Shown here: piece after piece, positions 14,829 through 23,528 of the stretch
How positions within the stretch are numbered: the stretch's first letter is position 1
How the letters are laid out: each line of letters opens with the position of its first letter
NCBI GenBank assembly: GCA_018265615.1
Contig: JABLYX010000017.1
Location: 1-64,000, forward strand
Length of the DNA stretch: 64,000 nucleotides
Origin: Lentisphaeria bacterium
GTDB taxonomy: Bacteria > Verrucomicrobiota > Lentisphaeria > Victivallales > Victivallaceae
Direction of reading: 5' to 3'
Notes under the pieces: generated by a model
The model's input: the letters and a program-made list of their open reading frames with translations, nothing else
What the model was told of the DNA's origin: nothing
The model's database searches: none
Made by a program: the position numbers and the translations under genes

Positions 14829-17468
14829 CTATTTCAACCTGAGGTCCCCGGTCGAAGCCGGCGAACGCCAGTAGAGAAGGTTTTCGCCGCGGGTCATCAT
14901 TACGTGCTGGCGATGATTCGCATCGGAGTCATCGGCCATCACATTCAGCCCGATGATCCGGCCGGATTCCGGTTTCAGCCGGATCAGTTCAAACGGGATC
15001 GCCGTCTCCAGCGCATAGCCGTTTTTCCAGACCCGGGCGGCGAGCCGGACCTGCTGTTCGACCCCTTTCCGGACGAATCCGCCGAGCGCCGCCGCCGCCG
15101 TGCGCGGCCCCTCGGTGTGGGTGAGCCCGGTCGGTGAAATTACGAGCAGCAGGTCGTCCTGCGAGATCGATTTCGAGCGGTTTTTCCGTTCCGCGACGGA
15201 GGAGAGCATCAGCCGGATATTGTCGCTGTCCCGCCAGTCGCGGCTCAGGAAATCCGGAAAGCAGAGCTCGTCGTCGCGGATCAGGAACGCCGCGTAAAGG
15301 TGCGTTTCATCCCAGCGCAGCGCGACCTTGCCGCTCCAGTCGAGATCGGAGACCGGGCCGGGGTCCCGCTGGGCCCCGGCGAATTTCTGGTCGATCTCAT
15401 AGAACTCCTCCGGCTTCCATTCGGAGAGGTCGCCGTCCACGACGGCGGAAGCGCGTTCCGCCTCCAGCAGCGGGTTGCCGACCGGCAGCTTCGCCTCCCT
15501 CATCGGGTCCCATATCGGATAGTCCGCGTTCCGCCGGTAATCGCGGACCGCCTGCCAGGGGAACTCCCCATCGACCTTGATCCGCACCGTATACGGCTGC
15601 GTCAGTTGAAGGTCATCGACCAGTGCCTGAAGCGTGAGGCCGTATTCAACGCCCGGCACCGCGTTTTCCGGTACTTCGACCCGGACGGCTGCCGTCGCAT
15701 TCTCCCCCGCCGAAGCAGGAAAGGCCTCCGGCTGCGTAATCCGCCAGCCCGGAATTCCGCGAACCGCGAAGGGTGTGATCCGTGCCGCCCGCCCGGAACC
15801 GTTGAATGCGACGACGGGTATTTCAAATGTTTCCCCCGGCTTCACATGGAACCTCTGCGCCGGCTGCCTGAAGCTGCGCGCATCCAGCCCGGAGAGGAGG
15901 ATTTGCGGAGCATGCAGCTGCGGCAGCTCCTCCGGCGTCAGCCCGGTCACGTACAGGACGCCGTGCCCGAGCTCCGGTCTGCCGTCCTCCGGCAGTGCGA
16001 CCGGTTTCCCGAAATCGTCGAAGAGCCGGCAGCGGGCGGGCAGCTTGAAATCGGCTTTCATCTTGCTCTGCTGCGCCCAGCAGGCAAGCAGCAGCGAGCC
16101 GTCCGGACGGCGGAAAAGATGGCGCTGCACCGGGAGTTCGAGATCCGTGTGGTCGACCGGCACGGCTCCGTCCAGATAGCGGGATACGGTCTTGAGTGCG
16201 TGCCAGGCGGGACGGGGCGTGAAATCCGGCTCCACCAGCCAGAAGGTTTCCGGATCGCCGCGCCCGAAGAAATCGTACCAGTAGACCCGGTCGATGCCGT
16301 GGCTCGCAGCCAGCAGATAGAGGCGCGGCAGGAGCTGCCGCTGCAGTCCGGCGGAGAACCCGGTCACTCCGGTCAGCTCGCCGGTCGTCCGGTTCAGGCT
16401 GCCTTCGCCGCGGTCGACATGGAAGCCGACCTCGGTGGCCCATACCTCGCGCTCCAGCCCCAGGGAGCGCATCGTGTTTTTCGCCGTCACGCTCTTGGCG
16501 ATGCCGGCTTCGGGAGTCCCGCAATAGGGGTGGATCGCGAGCGCGTCCAGATGGCGCATGACGCCGGTTTCACAGAACGCGCGGACATAGGAGGCCGGCC
16601 CTTCGGCGATGCCGAACGAGCCGCGTTCGGCGGCGGGGTCGCCCGCCGCCGTGCCGAGCGCGAACGCGGCGTTGAGGGCGGCCATGTCGGCCGCCGCCCC
16701 GTAAGCGCTCCAGCCGGAATTCGTCTCGTTGCCGAAATGGAAGCCGGTCCGGCCGCGGACCGCCTCCGCAACCTGCCGCCCCCACTCATATGCCATCTTC
16801 TGTTTCTCCGCCGAGGTGTAGAACGGCGCGTTGAAGTAGGCGATGCAGACCACGGAGTGCAGGCCGAAGGCTTCCAGCGCGAGCAGGTCCTCCCGGATCT
16901 TGTCGATGGCGTCCCGGCGCGCCTGCACGTCTCCGGGAGCAGGGAAGACGCTGTCGACCCGGACCGTGACGACTCCCGCCTCCTTCATCATCTGCAGAAG
17001 CCGCCAGCGGGTCGAGGCGCGGTAGCGGCTCAGGTGGACGTTCATGCCGATCAGCCCGGCCCGTTCCCGGCCCACCGGAGCCGGCGTGCCGAAGATGCCG
17101 GATATCTCCGCTTTTCCGCCGCCGCCGGTCCGGAGCTTCGCGTGACAGAGCAGGATCTCTCCTTTGACCTCCCGGCGCTTTCCGCCGAAGAGTTCGGTTT
17201 CGGCGGTGGAGCCGGGAGCGGCCGCGAGCTTGCTCTCCGCCTGTTCGACCACCGTGCCATCCGGGCGGGTGAGGGTCGCCGTCACCAGGAATTCGGCGGG
17301 GACGTCGGCGTCGTTCTTCACCCGGAGCAGCGGGAGCTTCTCCGGGTCATCGCTGTTCCGCAGCAGCGTGAACGCCGCCTTGCCGATTTTTACCGGGAGG
17401 TTCCGGGCCCCTGCGGGAATGGCGCAGCAGAGCAGCAGCGCCGCAAGGAATGCATATATGGCTCTCAT
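14829..17468 (-). CDS. Secreted glycoside hydrolase (clan A) with CBM9-like C-terminus
   Basis: An 879-residue secreted protein (signal peptide MRAIYAFLAALLLCCAIPAGA). An N-terminal beta domain leads into a TIM barrel at about residues 135-440. The likely acid/base Glu248 is in FHFGNETNSGW and the likely nucleophile Glu346 in VWATEVGFH, the spacing of GH5/GH39-type enzymes. A linker domain with beta-sandwich character follows. From about residue 690 a CBM9/DOMON-like module begins with SAVVDGDLSEWKPEEF and contains VALRWDETHLYAAFLIRDDE. The start overlaps the stop of the upstream GH by four bases and GAGG precedes it. It is the last gene of a sulfatase-pseudopilin-GH-GH operon; the substrate is probably a sulfated glycan (inference from the operon). 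Confidence 0.75.
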   Translation of the reverse strand: MRAIYAFLAALLLCCAIPAGARNLPVKIGKAAFTLLRNSDDPEKLPLLRVKNDADVPAEFLVTATLTRPDGTVVEQAESKLAAAPGSTAETELFGGKRREVKGEILLCHAKLRTGGGGKAEISGIFGTPAPVGRERAGLIGMNVHLSRYRASTRWRLLQMMKEAGVVTVRVDSVFPAPGDVQARRDAIDKIREDLLALEAFGLHSVVCIAYFNAPFYTSAEKQKMAYEWGRQVAEAVRGRTGFHFGNETNSGWSAYGAAADMAALNAAFALGTAAGDPAAERGSFGIAEGPASYVRAFCETGVMRHLDALAIHPYCGTPEAGIAKSVTAKNTMRSLGLEREVWATEVGFHVDRGEGSLNRTTGELTGVTGFSAGLQRQLLPRLYLLAASHGIDRVYWYDFFGRGDPETFWLVEPDFTPRPAWHALKTVSRYLDGAVPVDHTDLELPVQRHLFRRPDGSLLLACWAQQSKMKADFKLPARCRLFDDFGKPVALPEDGRPELGHGVLYVTGLTPEELPQLHAPQILLSGLDARSFRQPAQRFHVKPGETFEIPVVAFNGSGRAARITPFAVRGIPGWRITQPEAFPASAGENATAAVRVEVPENAVPGVEYGLTLQALVDDLQLTQPYTVRIKVDGEFPWQAVRDYRRNADYPIWDPMREAKLPVGNPLLEAERASAVVDGDLSEWKPEEFYEIDQKFAGAQRDPGPVSDLDWSGKVALRWDETHLYAAFLIRDDELCFPDFLSRDWRDSDNIRLMLSSVAERKNRSKSISQDDLLLVISPTGLTHTEGPRTAAAALGGFVRKGVEQQVRLAARVWKNGYALETAIPFELIRLKPESGRIIGLNVMADDSDANHRQHVMMTRGENLLYWRSPASTGDLRLK

Positions 17469-19051
17469 TGCAGGATCCTCACGTAAACCGGCAGTCTGGA
17501 GAGCCGGAGCTTCAACTTTCCGTCCTTGACCTCGTTTTTTGACGCAAAGCCGTCCCATTGGACAATTTCCACGTTTTTCACGCCCGGCAGCTCAAGCTCG
17601 TACTGCGGCGATTTTTCCAGGGCGTAGAGCGCAATCACATCTCCGTACCGGAACGCCTTGACCGTCTCGTCGGAGAGGTCGGCGGTATGCTTCCGGCTGC
17701 CGACTTCGCGCAGGAACGTCGCGACGGCGGCGAATGAGGCCTTGGGCGAGAGATCCGCGCGCAGCATGCCGAAGTTGTGTTCGGCCTCCCCGTTGCGGAC
17801 CCCGTCCGAAAGCAGGTCGTAGATGAAGAGCGCTTCCGCCGTCCCGGCCCGGCGGTGCTGGAGCAGCAGGCGTGACAGGTAGGCCGCCTGTTCAAGCTCG
17901 CTGACGGTGTTGCGCCCGTCTCCGGTCGGCCAGCCGACTTCGGTGATCCAGAAACGCAGTGGTTTGCCGTCCGAGCGTCTGTTTTTGTCGCAGAAGCCCC
18001 CGAGAAATTTCCAGACGGACGGGACATTCACGAATTGAACCGGGGAGCCCTTGCACGGGCCGTAGCCGCGGTCGGGGTCGGCCGGAGACATATAAGGATG
18101 GATGCTGAACGCGTCCTGCGCATCGGTTCCCCCGGCCCTGACGATCGGGGCGATATACGCCGCGCCCGGACCGCCGCCCGCGCCGCCTCCGCCGCAGGAG
18201 ATCACTGCGGCTTCCGGATCGAGCTCTTTGATTTTCGCATAGACCTTTTTCAGCAGCGGCAGGTAGACTGCGGCAGGCTTGACGTTGTTCGGCTCGTTCC
18301 AAAGCTCCCACTCTTTCACGGTACTGCCGTAGCGCTTCACGCAGTTCTCCACATACGCGAGGAACAACTCGTGCGTCCGGTCGTCGGAGGGGAAGGTCCG
18401 GTGCTTCGGGAACAGCTCGGGATAGGCGGTCTGGTTGCCGTAATCGAGGATGATCAGCGGCTTCAGGCCGCGTTCGCCCGCCAGGCGGATCATCCGGTCG
18501 ATGCGCTCCGGATAGGAGAATTTGCCCGGAACCGGCTCCACCACGTTCCAGTACATCTCGTCGCGGATGCGGGTGAAGCCCGCGTGTTTGGCGAGGTCGA
18601 GCAGCTGCTCCATGTTGCGCCACTTTCCGAGGTGCGTCTGGACGCCGATGTCCGCGACCGGCTCTGCTGGAGGCGCGACGAGGCAGTAGGTTGCGCCGCG
18701 CGCCGCGGGCGGCCCGTCGACGCCGGGACGGCGCACGGCGACCGCGAGCTCGTAAAGCCCGGCACCGGGTACGTTGAAGGCGAATTCGAGGGGGGCGTGC
18801 GTTTTGGTTCCGGCTGCGAGCGTCCGGATCGAGCGTTCGTTGTACTTGTTGTTCTGAATTCCGCGCAGTTCGGCCTCCACTTCCATCTCCGGGGACTCCC
18901 CGGAGATGAAAACCGAGACCGGGAACGTGCATTTCCCCGGCGGCATCACGAGTTTCCGGCCGGGTCCGGCCAGCGTGACCGCGTAATCGGCCGCTCCCGC
19001 CATTGCGGCGGCCGTCAGCAGGAGGAGGCTCAGGAGTTGTTTCAGTTTCAT
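17465..19051 (-). CDS. Secreted glycoside hydrolase, clan A (GH5/GH39-like)
   Basis: A 528-residue secreted enzyme with signal peptide MKLKQLLSLLLLTAAAMAGA, an N-terminal beta-sandwich (about 22-128) and a TIM barrel. Catalytic candidates are Glu253 in ELWNEPNN (acid/base) and Glu371 in WITEVGWPT (nucleophile); both motifs are classical for clan GH-A. FSIHPYMSP and the ALFIYDLLSDG strand support the barrel. A short C-terminal beta domain closes the protein. It lies 14 bp upstream of the pseudopilin coordinates on the minus strand and overlaps the next GH by four bases, so the genes form one operon. The exact GH family cannot be settled by eye. Confidence 0.8.
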   Translation of the reverse strand: MKLKQLLSLLLLTAAAMAGAADYAVTLAGPGRKLVMPPGKCTFPVSVFISGESPEMEVEAELRGIQNNKYNERSIRTLAAGTKTHAPLEFAFNVPGAGLYELAVAVRRPGVDGPPAARGATYCLVAPPAEPVADIGVQTHLGKWRNMEQLLDLAKHAGFTRIRDEMYWNVVEPVPGKFSYPERIDRMIRLAGERGLKPLIILDYGNQTAYPELFPKHRTFPSDDRTHELFLAYVENCVKRYGSTVKEWELWNEPNNVKPAAVYLPLLKKVYAKIKELDPEAAVISCGGGGAGGGPGAAYIAPIVRAGGTDAQDAFSIHPYMSPADPDRGYGPCKGSPVQFVNVPSVWKFLGGFCDKNRRSDGKPLRFWITEVGWPTGDGRNTVSELEQAAYLSRLLLQHRRAGTAEALFIYDLLSDGVRNGEAEHNFGMLRADLSPKASFAAVATFLREVGSRKHTADLSDETVKAFRYGDVIALYALEKSPQYELELPGVKNVEIVQWDGFASKNEVKDGKLKLRLSRLPVYVRILQ

Positions 19052-19064
19052 ATATCCGGCTCCG

Positions 19065-19802
19065 TCAGAAGTTGCAGTTGAAGTCGCGTGCGTCGCTCCC
19101 GAGGGCCAGGAAGCGGAATTTCTGCGGCATCTGGTTCAGCTCGCGCCAGCCGAGCGTCCCGACGTGGCCGTCCGCGAAGGAGACGTTGGCCCGTTCGTTG
19201 TGGATCAGGCAGAGCCGGCTGCCGGAGCAGGTCTGCCCGTTGAAGCATACGGCGGGCAGCGCGGTGTTCTTGTTCATCGCATCCCCGAACATGATGAACC
19301 GGCTGGGCTGCTTCATGCGGTGCAGGACGAAGACAGCCTGCTGGTTGGCCGTTCCGGCCCACGGTTTGGCGAGGATGTCGCTGTTGTAGTTGGCGTCGGC
19401 CTGGCCGCCGTCCCACCAGATCCAGGTGCCGTAGGTGTTGTTGCGCGCCTTGGCGAGTTCCGCATTGAGGTCCTTTTCCGCCTCGACGATCAGCGAGGGA
19501 CAGAGCCGCTGGCTCTTGAGCGTGATATGCCCGGTACGCTGCAGCGCGGCCCAGGTCCAGAGCGTCGTGGCGGAGTCCGGCTTCAGGACGATCGGAACCT
19601 GCCCCTGAAAGTCGTTGGAGTACATGTTCGCCGCCATGCCGTACTGCTTGAGCGCGTTGACGCAGCTGCTCGCCTTGGCGCGGTCGCGCGCCTTGTTCAG
19701 TGCAGGCAGCAGCATGGAGGCAAGGATGGCGATGATTGCAATTACGACGAGCAATTCGATCAATGTAAACGGGGACATCTGGCGGTTCTGCTGGCGTTTC
19801 AT
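19065..19802 (-). CDS. Pseudopilin-like protein (H-X9-DG type), cassette 1
   Basis: A 245-residue protein with the type IV pilin-like N-terminal helix FTLIELLVVIAIIAIL (about residues 12-27) followed by a long amphipathic helix with Cys in SSCVNALKQYG. It ends in a beta-rich domain with the H-X9-DG motif (HNERANVSFADG). The residue before the conserved Phe is Pro (MSPFTLIE), not the Gly normally needed by prepilin peptidase. AAGGAG 7 bases before the ATG at 19802 fixes the start. It sits between the sulfatase and two secreted GHs in one operon, which suggests an envelope-associated role in polysaccharide handling; this is an inference. Confidence 0.88.
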   Translation of the reverse strand: MKRQQNRQMSPFTLIELLVVIAIIAILASMLLPALNKARDRAKASSCVNALKQYGMAANMYSNDFQGQVPIVLKPDSATTLWTWAALQRTGHITLKSQRLCPSLIVEAEKDLNAELAKARNNTYGTWIWWDGGQADANYNSDILAKPWAGTANQQAVFVLHRMKQPSRFIMFGDAMNKNTALPAVCFNGQTCSGSRLCLIHNERANVSFADGHVGTLGWRELNQMPQKFRFLALGSDARDFNCNF

Positions 19803-19873
19803 CTTCAGGCTCCTTCTGTTTGGGATGCGGTGACTGTTCTCTGTTATGCTGAATGGTTCCTGTTTGCGGGTAT

Positions 19874-21196
19874 TCATGCGGTCGGCTCGATTGCGTCCTG
19901 CCGGTCGAGGAACGCTCCCACCGGGACGGTGAGCAGACCGTCGCGCAGCGGGTCCCCGGTCTCCCGCATCCAGCCGTCGAGTTTTTCGCGCAGCTCTTCG
20001 AGAACCGCCCGGTAATGGGGATCATCGGAAAGCGAATGGCATTCGGCAGGATCGTAATAGAGGTCGAACAGCTGCTCTTCGGGGATGCGCGGCCGCTCCG
20101 CGATTTCCCCGTTGGCGACCAGGAAGCGCTTGATGATGCCGTCGTCGATGTTCGGCAGAACGGTCTTTTCGTAGGGGTCGAAGCGGCGGACGTAGCGGTA
20201 ACGTTCGGTCCGCACCGAGCGCTGCATGTCCGCCGCGGCGTGGAACGAGATTTCTCCGTAGACCGCATCCCGCAGGGCCTCCTTCTCCCCGCTGATCAGC
20301 GGCAGCAGCGATTCCCCTTCGAGCCACGCCGGCGGGGGAAGCCCCGCCCAGTCGCAGACGGTGGGGTATACGTCGAGGTGTGAGGTCAGCGCGTCAGTGA
20401 CCTGCCCCGAGGTCACGCCGGGGATCCGCAAAATCAGCATCACGCCGCAGCCGTTGTCGGAGAGCGTGCATTTCATGCCGGGGAAGGCGGGGCCGTGGTC
20501 GCTGGTCACGATCAGGAGCGTGTCGTCGAGCAGCGCGGCGCGGCGCAGCGCTCCGATCACCTGCCCGAAGCAGCGGTCGACGTGGCGGACCATTGTGGAG
20601 AACGCGGCCCAGTCGAGCCGGCACTCCGGAATGTCCGGTATCGGGGCCGGGGGGCGCATGTAGTCGGGGTTGTCTTCGGGGTCCGGAACCTGCGGGAACT
20701 TCCGGTGGGTGGAGACCAGCCCGAGCGACAGGAAGAACGGCCGTTCATGGCTCCGTTCCAGATAGCCGCAGGCGGATTGCGTGTTCGCGGCGTCGATCCT
20801 CATCCGCAGCCGCGCGACATCTTCGCATTCCGCAGTTTCCCTGCACTGGAAGTCGAGCTCGTACCCGAGGTTGCCGGCGTCGCCCGCGAATTCATGCTGG
20901 ACGCCGCAGAGCACGGTTTCATATCCGTGGCCGCGCAGGAAGGAGGCGAGGTGGCGCTTCGGGTCGTTCAGGTGGAAGCCGCGGTGCGCCAGTCCGAACA
21001 TGCCGCACTGGTGCGGATACTGGCCGGTCAGCAGCGAGGCGCGTGCCGGCGAGCAGGTCGGACAGCAGTCGAACGCTTTCCGGAACAGCGCCGATTCCCG
21101 CGACAGCGCGGCGAGGTGCGGCGTGTCGAGCGCGTAGCCGTACGGCGAAATGCAGCGCCCCGTATCGTGGGTGTGCAGGTAAACGATGTTTTTCAT
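19874..21196 (-). CDS. Sulfatase (S1 family, formylglycine-dependent)
   Basis: A 440-residue arylsulfatase-superfamily enzyme, probably removing sulfate esters from a host or algal glycan. The sulfatase signature CSPARASLLTG starts at Cys48, the residue converted to formylglycine by an anaerobic maturase. LLIVTSDHGPAFPGMKCTL supplies the second metal-site Asp-His pair, and EEQLFDLYYDPAECHSL is the usual C-terminal block. It lacks the long N-terminal DD metal motif in its canonical form (HTHDTGR instead of a typical ILTDDxG). No signal peptide is visible, unlike the GHs downstream. It is the first gene of the operon sulfatase-pseudopilin-GH-GH. Confidence 0.88.
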   Translation of the reverse strand: MKNIVYLHTHDTGRCISPYGYALDTPHLAALSRESALFRKAFDCCPTCSPARASLLTGQYPHQCGMFGLAHRGFHLNDPKRHLASFLRGHGYETVLCGVQHEFAGDAGNLGYELDFQCRETAECEDVARLRMRIDAANTQSACGYLERSHERPFFLSLGLVSTHRKFPQVPDPEDNPDYMRPPAPIPDIPECRLDWAAFSTMVRHVDRCFGQVIGALRRAALLDDTLLIVTSDHGPAFPGMKCTLSDNGCGVMLILRIPGVTSGQVTDALTSHLDVYPTVCDWAGLPPPAWLEGESLLPLISGEKEALRDAVYGEISFHAAADMQRSVRTERYRYVRRFDPYEKTVLPNIDDGIIKRFLVANGEIAERPRIPEEQLFDLYYDPAECHSLSDDPHYRAVLEELREKLDGWMRETGDPLRDGLLTVPVGAFLDRQDAIEPTA

Positions 21197-21354
21197 GGCC
21201 TGTTTCCTGTCTGGCTGTTTCCGGGGAGGCGTCGTGCGGGCGGCTGCGGCGGCCGGGATGGCCGGGGCGTGTCGATATCAGGATAAAGGATTCTCATTCG
21301 CATTGTTCCCCATTGAAGATGAACCGAACTCAAATATCGCTGTTTCTACAGAAT

Positions 21355-21383
21355 ATTATACGCAAAACGCATCTTGTTTGCAA
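21355..21383 (-). promoter_or_regulatory. Strong sigma-70-type promoter, sulfatase operon
   Basis: On the minus strand TTGCAA (21383-21378) and TATAAT (21360-21355) are separated by exactly 17 bp. It would drive the sulfatase-pseudopilin-GH-GH operon. Confidence 0.65.
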
Positions 21384-21469
21384 TAGCGGATACCGATTAA
21401 AAATATAACAGAGAGATTTTTTCTGCGGACAGGCGGCCCGGACATTTCCGGATTTTCTCAGGCGACGTC

Positions 21470-21498
21470 TTGCAATCCGCCGGAACGTGCGTTATACT
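21470..21498 (+). promoter_or_regulatory. Sigma-70-type promoter for the AraC gene
   Basis: TTGCAA (21470-21475) and TATACT (21493-21498) are separated by 17 bp and lie 31 bp before the ATG at 21530. Confidence 0.6.
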
Positions 21499-21529
21499 CG
21501 TTGAAGGCGAAAACCTGAAGGGGGCGAAA

Positions 21530-22411
21530 ATGAAAGAAATCGACCGCTGGCAGCTCAATCCGGTTCCGCGCGGGGCCACCTATCGGAGTTGGGATTCATT
21601 TTATATCGCGCCGCGCATCCTCTATGCCTATCAGCTGCTGTACGTATTCGGCGGCAGCGGCGAAGGCAGGCTCGACGGGGAGGCGTTCCCATTGGAGGCG
21701 GGTACGCTGGTGATGTACGGTCCCGGTTGCCGCCACGAGTTCAGGAGTGTGCCGGGCGCCGCGTTCGTCATGGCGATGATCTGCTTCTCCTGGTACGATG
21801 TCGGGGAGGAGAAGCGGGCGCTGGGCAACCGTTTTGTCGGGAAGGCCGACGCGGAGTACTGGCGGTGGGCTGACGAGCCGGTCCGGGTCGCGGGGCTCCC
21901 GGAGTTCCCGTTCCGCCTCGTCCTGCCGGATCTGCCGTGGAGGCGGGAGTTCGAGGTGCAGCTGAAGGAGCTTGGTTCGGCCTGGCGGCTGCATTTCACG
22001 CAACCTCTGGTGTACCGGGCGAAATCGGTCCTGGCCGGACTGCTGTTCCGGCTCGAGCAGCAACAGCAGCTCGAGAGCCCCGAACGCGAACCGGTGCTGC
22101 TGGCGCGGATCCTGAACGACATCTATGTGAACCACGCCTCGGACCTGCTGCGCGGCGACGTGGCGGCCAGGATCGGAATCAGCGAAAGCTACCTGACCGC
22201 CCTGCTGCTGAAGCACCGGCACGTGAATTTCACCGAATGCCTCAATGCGGCCCGGCTGAAAGCGGCCCTTGAGCTGCTTCAGTACAGCAATCTGTCGATC
22301 AACGAGATCGCGGAGGCCGTCGGTTTCAACAGCACCAGCTACTTCGTGGAGCGGTTCCGGAGACAGTACGGCGTTCCGCCGGGGAAGTCCCGCCGCGGCC
22401 TTCTCTGCTGA
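21530..22411 (+). CDS. AraC family transcriptional regulator, cassette 1
   Basis: A 293-residue regulator with an N-terminal cupin-like sensor domain (VFGGSGEGRLDG, PGCRHEF) and a C-terminal double helix-turn-helix DNA-binding domain (about 195-285). The second helix-turn-helix, NLSINEIAEAVGFNSTSYFVERFRRQYGVPPGKSRR, is a good AraC/XylS match. AAGGGGG before ATG 21530 decides the start. It is divergent from the sulfatase operon and is probably its activator in response to a released sugar. Confidence 0.9.
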   Translation: MKEIDRWQLNPVPRGATYRSWDSFYIAPRILYAYQLLYVFGGSGEGRLDGEAFPLEAGTLVMYGPGCRHEFRSVPGAAFVMAMICFSWYDVGEEKRALGNRFVGKADAEYWRWADEPVRVAGLPEFPFRLVLPDLPWRREFEVQLKELGSAWRLHFTQPLVYRAKSVLAGLLFRLEQQQQLESPEREPVLLARILNDIYVNHASDLLRGDVAARIGISESYLTALLLKHRHVNFTECLNAARLKAALELLQYSNLSINEIAEAVGFNSTSYFVERFRRQYGVPPGKSRRGLLC

Positions 22412-22468
22412 CCGGACCGGGGAAACCGATATATAGTTAGAGAAAATGAAATATTTCAATGTCTTTAA

Positions 22469-22474
22469 TATAAT
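22469..22474 (+). promoter_or_regulatory. -10 element for the YD-repeat protein gene
   Basis: A consensus TATAAT lies about 78 bp before the ATG at 22552. No good -35 is seen; instead a 12-bp palindrome, TGAAATATTTCA (22447-22458), sits just upstream, possibly an activator or repressor site. Confidence 0.4.
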
Positions 22475-22551
22475 AAATCCCGATGTTCTTCCGTTGATAT
22501 GGTATGCAAACCGGATCGGTGAACCTGAATGAACGAGAAAGGCGGTATGGG

Positions 22552-23496
22552 ATGAAGACGGTCGGAACATGGTGTGCGGCATTGCTGGCGGGATTCCTGG
22601 CGTTCGGCGCGGCGGCGACGGAGAGGGTTACGATCCGCGACAACTCCGGCCGCGAGCTCGGAACGGTCGAGCTGGACGGTATTTATACGCAGGATGAGCT
22701 TGACCGCAAGATCGATGAGATCAGGGATGAGCTTATAAACAAGATGAAATCGGAGCTGGCCCGGGCGCAGGCGGAGGCCGAGCAGAAAATCCGGAAGGAG
22801 CTGACCAGCTGCGTCCCGTACGGTGAAATGACGTTTTATTACGATCCGGCCGGCTACCTTACCGGAAGCGCCGCGAAGATCGGCGATGTGACCACCCGGC
22901 GCGACGCGGCCGGAGCCGTGATCGGGAGCGAGCTCGTCAAGGGCGTGACAACCTACTGTTATGACGCGAACGGCAAGCTGACCGGAACGCGGGTTGTGAG
23001 CGGCAATGCCGTCACGGTGTGCGACGCAACGGGCAGGATGACCTCCCGCGAGGTAACGACAGGCGCGCTGACGACCTGTTACGACGCTTCCGGCAGGGTT
23101 GCCTATACCGGCCGGAAGGAGGGGTACACCACGACGTTCCGCAATCCGGTGGGATACAAGATCAGTTCGGTTACGGAGGGTGCGGGCGACACGGTCTGGC
23201 GCAACGACATCGACGCGATTACCGCCACGGCGAAAAAGAAGGTCCTTTACAAGACCTGGTTCGCCGGCCGGCTCACCAATACGGACGACCCGGCCACGCT
23301 GCACCTGACCGTGCAGCAGAGCGCCGCGCAGGCCGCGCGGGAGGCCCAGTTCGAGCGCGATGTGAAGAGCGGGAAAATCGTCCTGCACTACAATGTCCGG
23401 GGGGACCTGATCGGCATGACCCGGAAGGACGGGAATACCGTGAAACGCTACGACGCGGCGGGCGGGCTGATGGGGTCCAATCCCGTTCCCCGGTAA
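22552..23496 (+). CDS. Secreted YD-repeat protein
   Basis: A 314-residue protein with a signal peptide (MKTVGTWCAALLAGFLAFGAAA). A charged helical, probably coiled-coil segment (about 42-85, DELDRKIDEIRDELINKMKSE onward) is followed by about six tandem repeats of roughly 20 residues (about 93-210). Examples are TTYCYDANGKLTGTRV and TTCYDASGRVAYTG. A last repeat at the C-terminus reads KRYDAAGGLMGS. The Tyr-Asp-x-x-Gly core is that of YD/RHS repeats, but the protein is far too short for an Rhs shell and has no toxin tip. Its role is unknown; a surface carbohydrate-binding repeat protein is one possibility. It is convergent with the pseudopilin gene at 23529. Confidence 0.7.
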   Translation: MKTVGTWCAALLAGFLAFGAAATERVTIRDNSGRELGTVELDGIYTQDELDRKIDEIRDELINKMKSELARAQAEAEQKIRKELTSCVPYGEMTFYYDPAGYLTGSAAKIGDVTTRRDAAGAVIGSELVKGVTTYCYDANGKLTGTRVVSGNAVTVCDATGRMTSREVTTGALTTCYDASGRVAYTGRKEGYTTTFRNPVGYKISSVTEGAGDTVWRNDIDAITATAKKKVLYKTWFAGRLTNTDDPATLHLTVQQSAAQAAREAQFERDVKSGKIVLHYNVRGDLIGMTRKDGNTVKRYDAAGGLMGSNPVPR

Positions 23497-23528
23497 GGAA
23501 GCGCGCCGCCGCCGTCCGGTTCCCTGTC

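Larger units (their letters stand above)
21197..21529. promoter_or_regulatory. Divergent regulatory region, sulfatase operon/AraC
   Basis: This 333-bp gene-free stretch holds two well-formed promoters pointing away from each other (21355-21383 minus, 21470-21498 plus). The minus-strand transcript would carry a leader of about 150 bases before the sulfatase ATG. I see no clear direct repeat or palindrome for the AraC protein, although GCAAAAC and GTTTGC face each other near the minus -35. Confidence 0.5.

Noticed and set aside
15300..17486. Long open frame on the plus strand (728 codons) opposite two GH genes
   Set aside because: It is antisense to genes with signal peptides and catalytic motifs; its translation is Arg/Pro/Gly-rich without domains. 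Similar shadows exist at 29-1429, 7769-8860, 9584-10924, 24725-26821, 42846-44720 (minus) and 52354-53919.
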